Below, in pieces: positions 40,913-53,100 of a stretch of DNA of 64,000 nt. Position 1 is the first letter of the stretch; every line of letters begins with the position of its first letter. A program made the position numbers and the translations under genes. Under the pieces are notes generated by a model. That model was given only the letters and a program-made list of their open reading frames with translations, was not told the origin of the DNA and searched no databases. Origin of the DNA: Lates calcarifer (Eukaryota > Chordata > Actinopteri > Centropomidae); the NCBI RefSeq assembly GCF_001640805.2, contig NC_066845.1, forward strand, positions 17,362,307-17,426,306, in the 5' to 3' direction.

Positions 40913-43900
40913 GAATGAGATGCTGTCAGTTCACAGTAAAGTCTGAGCTAACCTCCAACTGTGAGAAGCCTGACAAAGCCTCGGTCACTTTGAAAACAGA
41001 CATACACATTCCTGAAAGAGATTACCGCCTGAGTTGCCATGGCTGCATAGTGATGTTTATTTCCTCCAACTGCTTTTAAAACTAGAAGAGAGGAGATACT
41101 AATCAGACTCAAAGTTCTTTTATTGCCATGAAGAATCATGTAGCCTTTGGTGCTGCTGCCTTGTTGTCACTCCTTTAAAATGATAAATGATTTTGCAATG
41201 TATTAAATAAATTACCAGTGAGTGTGGTGAGACAAGTGCAGATCTGTGGGTGGAAGCTGGATAGAGGTGTCCTTGAGGTATTTCATGCAAGAAAAATTCA
41301 CTGTGGATTTAAACAAACTAGACTATTGCAAACAGCTCTGTTTTGTGGAGCTGAAAAAGCTTCTTATGATTTGCCTGCAGTGTCTCATAGCTCAGTTCCA
41401 GTATGTTCTTCAGATGACTAATGCTTTTCCACCGTACATACGGTTGTGTTAGTTCATCTAAGTGTATTGTATTATTAGTGAAAGGTGATCATTTTTTCAC
41501 TGTCGAATTTACTTTTTTTCATCAAGATGTTCTGATGGAGACATAACAAACACAATCTACATAAACAAATAGACATAACGTATTCAATTCATTTCCATTT
41601 TCCCACACACTTATCTGAGACTGAGTAACTCCATAAATTCTCTGTGCAAGCTGCTCATCACGACCCATAGTCCATGTTGTTTCTTTTATCTGTGACCGTT
41701 CCTCAACTTTAACTGTATGTTTATTATTATACCCATGATGACGGAGGTCCTCGAACCTTAAGGAAGTACTTTGTGTTACCAGCAGTCACAATATACCCAC
41801 CACTATGACTCAAATACCCAACACAAGAAGAAGAACAAGCAGTGTTTTTCATCTTAACTTAAACTGAACAATCCATCTGACAATTTGTCAACTGAATTCA
41901 TTATTATCAGTTTTGAAAGTTATATTTAAATAATTTGATCTTGAAACTGACCAATTATCTAATTGCACTAAAAGAAAAGTTTATTTAATATAATGTGAAA
42001 GTAAAGAGGACAAGTAAGCAGATTTCTCTCTCTTTGTATTTAATCACAGATTAAGATTCTATTTTACCAAGAATTCCACACTTTTCTTGAAACGAGAAAC
42101 TGGCTTTGTTTAATGGCACAATGTCAAATTTTACTTTAAACACTGATGATTTTAGTTTTTAAGGCCTAACAACCTCTAACTGTTATTTACGCAAAATAAT
42201 ATTGTAGTTTTTACAGACTAGGTTTTAGCTGCATGGTCTTTCATGGAAAAATCCTCTGGAAATCAGCAGCTGATTCTAAACTCTAAACTGTTACATACAT
42301 CTTGTGTCCCTTTTAGTGGTTTTGCTTATTTTACTAAGATTAGTTAATACATATTCCCAGATTAGTTTCATTGTTTGTTTTGTTTTCCGTTCTTCATTGT
42401 TTTACTGTAGTATGTTGTGTTGTGTTGCACTATGTTTTCATCCATTGGCATATTCATGATTAAAACAAAAAATAATAAGACATTCAGATAAAACAGGGTG
42501 TACTTGTGTGTTAAGTGTGTAAATTATTCTGCCTATATAATTGGAACCAAATTACATAGTTCTTTCCAGGAAATGCCAGAGTGCAAGGAAACTGCAGGAA
42601 TTGTAAAGCATAACCAAAATTGTAATACTCAGACCAAATTCTACCATGTTAAAGACATTCATCCATGATGGCTATGACTGAAAATGCACCTATCCATGCA
42701 TAAAATATGCTTCAAAAGCAAAAACTCAGAACCCCTCAGTGGTAGAGAGACTTGTAAAAAAAAAAAAAAAAAAAGTATTTGAGGATTTGTGCATCCTCTG
42801 TTTGGATTATGTAATAAGATGCACCTAATTGACCAACACAAAGCAAACCATTTTCTCAGCTTAAACCCACAGAGAATGTAATGTCATTAGTGGAAGTTGA
42901 AAACTTTTTACAGTATATTGTATTCAGGCTTTTTGGTTTATGGTTCTGTCACAAACAGTAGCAACTGTTACAAGATATTTTTGTGGTATAAAAACACCCA
43001 CACGCACACATGCACACACCCGCACAAACGCACACACAGATACACAAACAGGCACAAATAAACAGGCTCAACAAAACAAACACATTTCCCAGAGAAGAAA
43101 ATCCACCAACCACAGGCAACTGACATGTATATCTTCTGTGGACACCTGATGTGATGAAATAGGTCCTAATGCACTGTCGCAGACTTCACTCTGCTCTTCA
43201 AGCCCTACACTGTTTAAAATTTCAGCACTATGGGCAGTACTTCAGCACCATGGATAGAGAATGTCAAGGAAGTGTTCATGGTCCATTCAAAGCGACTGAG
43301 TCCCTGCAAAGAGGCTGAAATGGGCAGTTACTGCATACATGGAGAGGTGGGAGTCACTTACGGTCCAATGAGCTGTGTCTCCTCTCACTTAAGGTCAGTG
43401 AGCTTCTGGTCAGTTTTGTGTCTCTTCCCAAATCCATTAAGTCCTTAAGACTCTCCTGTGTTTGTTTTTTACTCTTATCTGCCAGTGGGTTGGCTGGAAA
43501 CAACACAATCTGATGGAGACCTGCCAAGATGTAAAAATAGGCTGGAAAATTAATAAATGTAGTGGCAGTATTAATTTCTCCACCTCACATATGCTATAAA
43601 TTGCAGTTTAAGAAACATAATATTTGCTCAGCAGTTCATGGAATATATTTCTCCTCATCCTCCTCAATGTGTTATTAATGTACAAGTGAAACACCCTCAA
43701 GGAATCATAGAGGGCATGACCATATCTTAGATGAGAAAGGGGAGAGAGAGAAAGTTGCAATAAAACCGAAGTAAATCCCTCTGATACCATTTGGCAGACG
43801 GTTGCTTGATATACCTCAGGCTGGATATTAAAAATCTCAGATGGGCTGTCCAACTGACAACTTAATCCATTTAGAGACACTGAGTAAGCAGCAGGAAGCT

Positions 43901-44944
43901 GAGCCAGGGTCAGTGTACACAGAGGTCTGTCATTTCTCACACAAGGCACAATAAGTTTATCTCTGGTAATCTATTCCACACGCTTAAGAGTCAGACAGAC
44001 ACAGCAGAGAGGCAGGAGAAACATGCAATCATCTTGTTTTGATTTCATGATGATTAAAAGGCACCACAACATGAGAACCTTTGCTCAGGCTGAGTTAACA
44101 CAAGAAGTAAAGAAGTAAATGCGTGGTGTATGTTCTGTCATTTTCAAAGACTGTAAGAACATCACTGACATCATGTGTGAATATGTTATGCAAAATCCTT
44201 GGATTGTTAAGAGTAGAGAAAATGACCTTTTGAAAACGGAGGAGTTCAGTATGTTAATTAATAAGGCCATGTTCCAAGCTAGCGCAAGATTGGCTGGTGG
44301 CACAGCGGTCTCAGTGACCTTCATTTTAGCATGCCCAGAAAAATGGAAGAAAATTTGGTGCAAATGGGACATGGCGTCATGGCTGCGTTTTGAATAATAT
44401 GAAAAAAAGTAGTGACAGAAACAGCATGCAGAGAGATGAGGAGAGAAGTGTGGCAGAAGTTGTCAATGCTCAGCCATTAGGGAAAATATAAAACGACCTG
44501 TATTCTCACATTATAGCTTCTTCACTTGAATTCACTCTTAAAACGTGATATACAGTACAGCTACATGGTGAAGGATACCATAATGAGATATGTAAGTAAT
44601 AGTAACAGTCCATGAGAAACAATATTTCACTTATATATACATATATTATACGTACAAGTGACAATCATAAAATCTTGAACCTCACCTGATGGCATTAGCT
44701 AATAGCAACACAGAAATGTTTCATCTGATTAGCTTGGCTTCTCCATAATACTGATACTGTGCTTATTTACTACTGAATGTCCTGTAAATTTGAATGACCT
44801 TCTGGTATGAGGTTAAATAAATATTTGAAGATATTTGGGGTTATGGTTTTGGAAATACAAGTATTCATCTTCTTGCTGAGAGATATATAAAAAGAGCCAC
44901 TACTCTCATGTCTGCACGATAATACATACACTAAAGCCAGCAGC
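40910..44944. other. Non-coding tract
   Basis: No gene was recognised. An A-run is at 42756-42774, and an imperfect CA-rich stretch is at about 42992-43055. Overlapping open frames on both strands near 44085-44397 have no family resemblance. Confidence 0.55.
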
Positions 44945-45250
44945 TTTACCATAAAGACTGGGAACAGGAATCAACTAGCCTGGCTCTGTACCTATAGATC
45001 TTCCTACCAGGCCCATTAAAGCTCCACATGCCATATATACTCTATAGTTTTTGTATGTAATAAATGAATGAGATATAATGTGTTAATTAGTGAACCTCAG
45101 GTGCTGGTAGATGGATTTTGTTAGCTGTGTCCCCGTTTTGAATCTTTATGCTAAACTAAGATGACCTGATGTTTTTGATTTACAGCCATGAGTGTGGTGT
45201 TAATCTTCTCATCTTACTCTCAGCAGGAAATACATTTATTTTTCCAGGTC
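44945..45250 (+). repeat. Teleost interspersed repeat, copy 2
   Basis: The words ATAAAGACTGGGAACAGG, TAGCCTGGCTCTGTACC, TTAAAGCTCCACATGCC, then GAATCTTTATGCTAAACTAA and GAGTGTGGTGTTAATCTTC, followed by CATCTTACTCTCAGCAGG, appear in the canonical order of the same family as the copies at 11500-11810 and 63780-63852. The copy looks nearly full length but is internally shortened. Confidence 0.6.
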
Positions 45251-45622
45251 TAACCTGCAAAGAAAATCTGGAGAAATCACTCATTTCAAGTATTTGTGAC
45301 TGATGACGTACCAGCAGGTAATCAAAGCAATTATACTTCCCCAATAATTAAAAAAAATATATTTCTTTTTTCATGGTTGTAATGAAGTTTTTTCCACTCA
45401 GGGTAGAAGAAAGCTAATTCAGAAAATCTTTTGAAGAAGTGACACCTACTGAAATGACAGCAGGTAATGAAAACAAATTGGGCTTGTTTTTTGAAGATGA
45501 AATGAAGATTTTTTCCTATTACGGTTAATACGAGCAACAATTGACATTTTCAACAACTGGATGCTATAGACACTGCTCTGATTTTATTGTTCTATTAATA
45601 TCCAAGCCAGAATTCAATGACG
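45251..45622. other. Non-coding tract
   Basis: AT-rich, nothing recognised. Confidence 0.6.

Positions 45623-45691
<69 letters not shown>
45623..45691. repeat. (TAGA)n microsatellite
   Basis: About 17 perfect TAGA/GATA tetranucleotide units. Confidence 0.98.
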
Positions 45692-48600
45692 TATTCATTG
45701 CTCATGAAACCAATGACAGTTGGTCAATGGCATAAAACACAAGACACGACACACAAATTTTCCTGTGCCGATCGTTTGAATATCAAATCCTTCAAAATGT
45801 GCACTCATACAGTTGGTAATGTTAGCTTACAGTGACTCATGTATTGACAGAGGCATTTACAGTAAACTCATTTAAGCTTTTCAAAAAAGATCAACTCTGA
45901 CAGGTGTCACTGTGCACCATCCACTGACTTCACCTTAACGAGAGAGAGATGGAGAGAGAGAGAGGGTTGCTGGGGGTGAGGGGAGGGGGCACACTGATTG
46001 TACTGTCTTTTGTCCTTCTCACATTGGTCCCTGATGAGATGAAATTCTGAACCAGACTGAATGAGCCGGTAGTTCAATACTGCCATCTTCTGCATAAAGT
46101 TGCTTATTGTACTGTCATAAAAGTCCCAAATGGCTCATGCTCCATCACATTTCCATATAGAGTAAGTAGGTTCTTGTTTTGTTTTCATATTTCAGGCCTC
46201 ACCTTGTGTGCCAGTCAAATTTATTTAACCCTGAAATTAGAGAGATCGTGTCTCTGTGACTGCTGATGAAAATTAAAATATGTAACCGAATGACAAACTA
46301 GAATCAAATGTGCAAGAGTGCATGATATCATAATATCAGCTCTAATTTTAATTGTGTCACCAATCCACCTCTTATATTTAGTGATGATGATGTTATATCA
46401 CGTTTCTCTGCATCCTTGAAATAATTGCTTCCTTAACAATAACTCATAGGGATACAAATGTTAAAGATATTAGTGCAGTTTGATTAATGTGAGATAATGG
46501 CATATCTACACTATACTGACCAGTGAAAACTATACAAAAGTATGGTGATGGTGGTAAAAGATAAATATGGTGAATTGTGGTTAAAATTCCAGGTTTTTCC
46601 AGCCTCACAGTTCTGTTGTGAGTGTGACCTTGTGACACATGTTATAAAGCTGAAGTGTTTGAAGTATCACACAGTGATACAGACTGGAGGAGAATAAAGT
46701 CGTTTGTTGTTACATTTCAGTCTGTAGCAGGTGTTTAACAGTAGTCTAGAGCTCCTATCTGTCTGGAGTTTCAGGTTCTGTATTAATTAGCGTGAGATAA
46801 CTGAATACATATCCCTGGTGTTTAAACTGGGTTTGTTTTTTATTTCAGAATGTCAGTGTAGAGATAATATTGTTTGAGCAGTGTATCATGTAGCACCATG
46901 CACATGTAAGTAGCTTACACTTTAGATTAGCAGCTACAACAAGCTCTGTGAATGATTTGTAATTCATATCCATTCATTAAAGATTTACAGATAATCTGGA
47001 ACAGATAAGGAAAAACTAAAAAATGGTTTGCCACAAATTTGTACATAATTTTACACTTCAAAAGGTTCTGTAGACTTAAACACATTTGTACAGTGTGTGG
47101 AAGGTAAGAGAAAATTAAGGGAAGAGTGAAGATTGTGTGTTAATGTGTGTTTATGATAAACAATTTCCACTAGTCTTTAGATTACTGGCTACAAACTCAA
47201 TAAATACACAGTATATAGTATAGAATGGTATAAAATAAAATGTACATTTAATGCATTCCCACTTTAATGTATACACTGGACAGAGTGTATACATTATTCA
47301 CAACAATTTCTGGCATAAGAACATCCCTTGTTGTTGTGAACTCAGTCTAAAATGATTCCTCAGCTGCTTGCTTCATAGCCGACTCTTTGTCACTGTTAGA
47401 CCCTGGGCTCTTTCTGAATTGCTTACTTCTCACTGTTCTTGCCATCTAAGGGCATAAATGTTTTGTTTAAAGGTAATGAGGGACTGCTGCACCAAAACAG
47501 TACAGATATTCATGGTAGACTGTGAATTACAAGATAAGCAGAAATTAGTGAATAGCACCAAACTGTTATTTCAAAACATTTGTTTATTAAGTCATATTTT
47601 ATCTATTGTGTTGAAATTTCTTTGTACCTCCACAGCTGTGAAAAACATCTGCCTACACCTACAATGTCTAGACACAATTAGTGATTTTTCCAAACTCTTA
47701 ATACAAAATGATAAAACTTTTAACTCAAAGTTTTTTTTATGTTTTCACCACAAAGTGTTTTTTGTCCACAATTTCCTGGTTGCACAGACAGTGCTTGGTG
47801 ACATGTCAGTGGTATCCCAGGACTGATGGAACTCAGTTGCCCTGGAAAAACCCCCTCAGGAAGACCTTGATGTGACTAATGCAACACAACATATAGACAT
47901 AACGGTTCAACAGGATTCAAGTCTCTTGGGAGCCACTACTTGTGAAAATGTCTTTGTCTGTCTGAATAGTCAGACAGAAACATCCAGATATTGGCAGATG
48001 ATTGACACTTATTTACATTTTTACCTCAACAGATGTGCCAGAGGTCTTCAGGAGGCTGTTTTGGAGGTTTCTTTTCCACAGAGACCCGTTGGATTGTCCT
48101 TGGAGACTAGAGTTACAACACATCTGGATAAGAGGAGGAGAGCAGAATAAATAAGAAAACTAGTAGAAATAGTAGAAGTTATGAGGCTAGTAGCAGTAGT
48201 AGTGTTAGTAGTTGTTGTGGTAACCTGCATTAAAGACATTATAAGGGTGACTAGAGGGACTTTGCTGCATGCAGACAGCTGAAAATTCTATTTAGATGTT
48301 TATAGTAGATAATCATCCCCTCATCAATCCCTGAATTTCACAGTTAATGTTTAAAACATAAATATTGAAGTGGGAGTACATTTGGCACTGGAACAACATT
48401 AGGAAGTGTATCTTTAACTTAATGTAAGTTGAACTCCTCTCGATGACCAGTGGGTCCACTTTGTCAACTAAAAGCTGATTTGGGACCAGCTGAACTATGT
48501 GCACAGCCACCGGGTAACATATTGCTGAAGGATGTGTGTAGAAACAGAGAGGGCTCTCTCCAGCACGGCTCTGGGGCCGACAGCCTGCTCCAGTGCTCCC

Positions 48601-49879
48601 AGGACTGTCAGCCATCTGCCAAATGAAACAACATCCGTCGTATGATGAGAACATGTTAATGTGATGCATTTCAGATTCGGGGATTTTGGGCTTTCATAAA
48701 CCTCTGTTAAGTTTTTGGTTACTTTGATATATGCTATACCCTGAAATAATAAAATTATACCTGGCAAAAACTGGACACAACTCAATCAATAACATGTAAT
48801 ATCTTAACATGATGCTATTTACAACTTATTAAAATTGGAAACTTGGATGTAATTTACAACATTAAAATAACTTGGTTGAATGTGTTGACAGCAGTCACAG
48901 GGAGAGAGTTATTAAGATGCTATTTGGGGAACTGGAACACAATGACACAGCACATCTGTGTCATTGGAGTGTTCATTTACAGTCTTAAATGAAATACTTA
49001 GTAGGTACTCAAAATATAGAATGGCAAATACCCCTTAAATCTGAGGGAATGCAGTCATTAACAACATGTATTCACCTGCTGAAATGTGAAAGAAAAGGAT
49101 TCATTTGAGGTAGATCCCTGCTGTTTTAGTGTATTAGAGCCCCAAACTAAAAACTCTTTATTATCTTAGAATTATTCATGTTCAGTCACATCCTACTTTT
49201 AGCTGAATTTGTTAAATCTTGAAAATTATTACAATATTGCATTATTTGATTTATTATAAGTTCTGCTCTTAGTATTTATTCGAAGTTGTACCCACCTTGA
49301 CGTTTAGTAGAGTTATCAGTTGACAGGTGTTCGCTGTCATCTGGTGGTTACAATGTGTAACTACACCTGTGGTTGTCATGGTGAGCTCTTTCAAATTTAA
49401 TTTGGAAAATAGAGATACAGTTACGCATTGTGGCCACTAGAGGGCAAAAAACACTTAAACTGTATAAGCACACTCATGCCATCAACTTCACTTCTGCGCA
49501 GGACTTTCATTGTCAAGGCAGACATAACAGCACTTCCGACGAAGACCTTCAAAATAAAGGACCTCAGGAATACCGTGCTCAAGTCGGATTACTCCAGACA
49601 GACTGTGTCGCACAACATTGGTCAGGAAATCATCGCTTCGACATAGTTATTACGATTAATCCAATATTCCAGCTTTCGATACTGTTGTCCCAGCCTTGCT
49701 AGAAATCACAGAACTACAAAAATCAATGCCTGAAATGTACAAATTAAAGTTCAATTGGACCCAAAAAAAAGCACTTCCTCTTTATGACGTATTTTTAAGG
49801 GGACAGAAGGAGGGTGGTTTGAAAGGAAAAAGGCCATTTTTGTCAACATGTTTTAAATAAACCAAATTACCTAACAAGA
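45692..49879. other. Non-coding tract upstream of anapc5
   Basis: No gene was recognised. A GA-rich run (about 45940-45966) runs into a guanine-rich tract at 45964-45989 with four G-runs of 3, 5, 4 and 5. The open frame of 122 codons at 47458-47826 is unremarkable in composition. The stretch 49420-49700 is less AT-rich and may belong to a distal anapc5 promoter or an old repeat. Confidence 0.55.
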
Positions 49880-50120
49880 TTGAAGTAATTGTTCGCTGTC
49901 AGTAAGATGCTTCATCTGCAAAGCTGAGACTAAACGCTGACTTGTTGTTGGCTTCTTCCCGGGACTTAGTTACTGTTCATTGAACTAGGTATGTTAGCTA
50001 GCTCGCCGCAGCCTGTTTGACTGCTGGCTGTCTGTTAACTTTCCTTTCCGCTAAAAGTTGACCCAGTGTACCTTAAAACTGCTGTCTTTCTTTACAGTAG
50101 CCTAAGTAAACCATTTGAAG
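49880..50120 (+). promoter_or_regulatory. anapc5: Proximal 5' region of anapc5 with a probable 5'-UTR intron
   Basis: A non-coding first exon probably ends at 49988, where the sequence reads CTAG followed by GTATGT. A pyrimidine-rich acceptor (TTTCTTTACAG) ends at 50097, so the second exon would start at 50098, 23 bases before the ATG. This implies an intron of about 109 bases. No TATA box stands out just upstream, as is usual for a housekeeping cell-cycle gene. The transcription start was not located. The splice sites are seen; their use is inferred. Confidence 0.5.
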
Positions 50121-53100
50121 ATGGCGAGTGTGCATGAAAGTTTGTATTTCAACCCAATGATGACGAACGGAGTGGTCCATGCTAATGTGTTTGGCATCAA
50201 AGACTGGGTGACTCCGTATAAAATCTCCGTCCTGGCGCTGCTGTATGAGATGACCGCATCCAAGATCACACTGCCAGAAAGAAGACGACTTAACAAGCTG
50301 ATTCTGCCACTGCAGCAGGTTGGTTGGTTTGATGTTGTTGTCTTGCGCTCCCCTGTATTGACGCAGGTGTCTCATGGTCGTGTCTATTGTTTTATGTGGG
50401 ATTTATCAGGGTCCAGACCTGACTCTTGGCCAGTTCCTGCAAACAGTGGAAGAGTGCTGCCCTCAGACTGCATATGCTGTCAAACTCAGGTATGTGCATC
50501 AGCTTGATACACATTGACTGGATCTAACTGTTCAGTGTCATGTAGCCTTGTAGTTAGGATAGCAATCAATATTAGCCTCAGACTCCTGGTGCTTTCATGG
50601 GCTCCACTGGTTCAGGAAATTGTACCTTTTTAAGGTAATATAGCCTTTGGCAAGAGAGAGACAATATATACTGAAATAATAACCTAAAACCTAGATAATA
50701 TAACATCACAATAACATTATTGACATATCTGGTTGCTGAAGCTGTTGTTTTCCTCCAAAGGCTGCATGAAATGGCAGATGGAGAGCTGAAAGACATGGAG
50801 TATTTCTTTTCCACTCTTCCCACTCCATTCACTGCTTTTGATTCTGAGGCTTATAAAACCAGCGTTGTGGGTGAGTGGTACTGATTTGAGAGTTAATCTC
50901 AAAGTCTGATCGGAAGTTCTGAAATGACTGTACTGTTCTCATTGAAAAGGCTTGTATTAAACTATGACTTACCTTTTTATTAGGTCTTTTTATGAGACAC
51001 ATGCTCCTGGCCTACAACAAACTGTCCTTCAGTCAGGTCTACAAACTCTACAAGTCTCTGCAGCACTACTACCACAGTCACTACGCCAAGCCTACTGACG
51101 GGCAGGTGGGTTTGGCGGCGCTGGTTGCAGACGACTCTGAAATGGACCTCACCAGTATTGAGGATACTGTAGGAGACAGAATAGACAAAGAGGAGTTGGA
51201 CACCCCACTGCATGAGTCAGAGCTTCGGTTAGTGATGCTGTTCTTGGATAATTATGTCAAGTGTCCTCCTTGGTTTGACTGTGTGACATTTTTTAATTTG
51301 CTGCACCTGCTACACTGTTCAAGTTTTTTAACTGAATGTGCAAAAAAATGTAAATCTTTAGTCACTCATTTCATGGAATGTAGCATGACACAGCATGGTA
51401 ATTGGAAACCCTCTTGTTTTGATGTTACAGTGATTGGGATGATTTTTACATTATAGAATTGTGTGTTATTTTGGCTCTAGAAATGACAATACTCCAAGCA
51501 GAGGTCCCCTGTCACAAAAACAAGCAGAGTACTTTCTTGCAAGACAGGTGAGTTTTTAAATCAAGGCTGAAGTGAACTGAAATGTATTGTTCAAACCAGC
51601 AGGTCTGATGATGTAGGTAAAAAAAAATCTTTCACCAGGCATATCTTCTGAAGAATGATGAGAACAAAGCTCTAAAGCCCGCTGCGCTGCAGGAGGAGCT
51701 CAACAACATGTTGAAGTTTAACCCAGATTTTGCTGAGGCGGTGAGGCCCATTATCGTAACTCTCACCACCATTTTTATGAGTCCAAGATGGGAGGGGGAT
51801 ATCGCCTTCATCAGCTCTGTGGTCTTTTTTTTTTTCTCTCCTCAGCATTACCTGAACTACTTGAACAGCATGAGAGTCCAGGACATCTTCCTCTCCGCCC
51901 ACAGTCTCTTACATTATTTTGACCGCCTCATCTTGTCTGGAAATGAGGGAAAGAGCAACGGCGATGAGGGCTATGGTCGAAGTCTCCGCTATGCTGCTCT
52001 TAACTTGGCGAGCTTGCACTGTCGCTTTGGTCATTAGTAAGTACAAGTGCTGGTGGAGTTCTGGGTAGATGGGCAAGTCCCCAAACAAAGAAAAAATGCA
52101 TTTTATACACAGATGTTTCCCTCTTCTTTCCCTTCAGTCAGCAGGCTGATCTGGCTCTACAGGAGGCTATTCGCATTGCCCAGGAGTCCAATGACCATGT
52201 GTGCTTGCAGCACTGTCTGGTAAAATACTTTTTTCTATGGTTATTTTTTATATTTTCTGTGTCTGTTGTACCATGAAATGATGTCTCATTTTGTCTGAAT
52301 TTAATGTGTGTGCCTCAGTTTATTTCTCCCTGTGTCTTTTTGTCCTGTATCAGAGTTGGCTCTACACACTGGAACAGATGAAGGGATCTGACAGCACTGT
52401 GTTAACTGAGGATTCAGTGAAAATGGCTGCCCATTTCTGCTTGCCAGTAGGTTTTGTATTAGCTCTTGAATAAGGATTCCATATTTAAAGTGGCTGTGGC
52501 TTTTCATTAGTTTTGAATTGCTTTTGCTGAATTTTCAAAACAGTTTCAATTTGCAAAACGCTACACCATAAATTTCTTCATAGTGCATGAAAACAGTCAT
52601 ATGAAATTAGGTAGAATATTAGCATCTATCCAAATTCTACATCCATACAAGGGAAAACAATGATTGTGACTGTAGTTCACTTTATCAGTTTACTGTGTCT
52701 GTTTGGTATTGATCACAAAGTTTGTATTTGTTCCAGACAACAAAGCTTAAATAATTCAGTCCACTGAGGCTATAGGTATTTAATTATTTTACATAAGTAA
52801 ACCTTTATGTAAAATACATAAACAGTCAGTACTTGCTACATCTTGATGATAATCATACACTACTGCCATATGTTCAGTGGTGGTGAAGAAATTAGCAGTT
52901 GTGTTAAAATAAGGAGAAATACTCGCAAGCACATCTCGCATTGCTTCAGAGATCTGTGCACTTAATAATCAGCATTTGATCTTGTGATTAGGTATCCTTA
53001 TCCTGGGGACTGAGCATGTAAGGTACCGTTTTGCACAATTTCTCAAGTCAGTTTGGCTCTTTGCGTTGGGAGTTTTGCACATTGAAACTTTGGTGAGGAA

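Noticed and set aside
44085..44397. Overlapping open frames of about 90 codons on both strands
   Set aside because: Each is the near shadow of the other and neither resembles a protein family.
45623..45691. Regular short array considered as CRISPR-like
   Set aside because: It is a pure tetranucleotide microsatellite without spacers, and the genome is eukaryotic.
47458..47826. 122-codon open frame on the plus strand
   Set aside because: Cys- and Leu-rich AT-driven composition, no recognised motif, no splice or promoter context; consistent with chance.
50115..50507. Continuous 130-codon frame at the anapc5 start
   Set aside because: It reads through the first coding intron; the splice donor at 50319 and acceptor at 50409 restore the known APC5 sequence.
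50992..51456. 154-codon frame taken as one gene
   Set aside because: It is anapc5 exon 4 plus read-through into the following intron after 51227.
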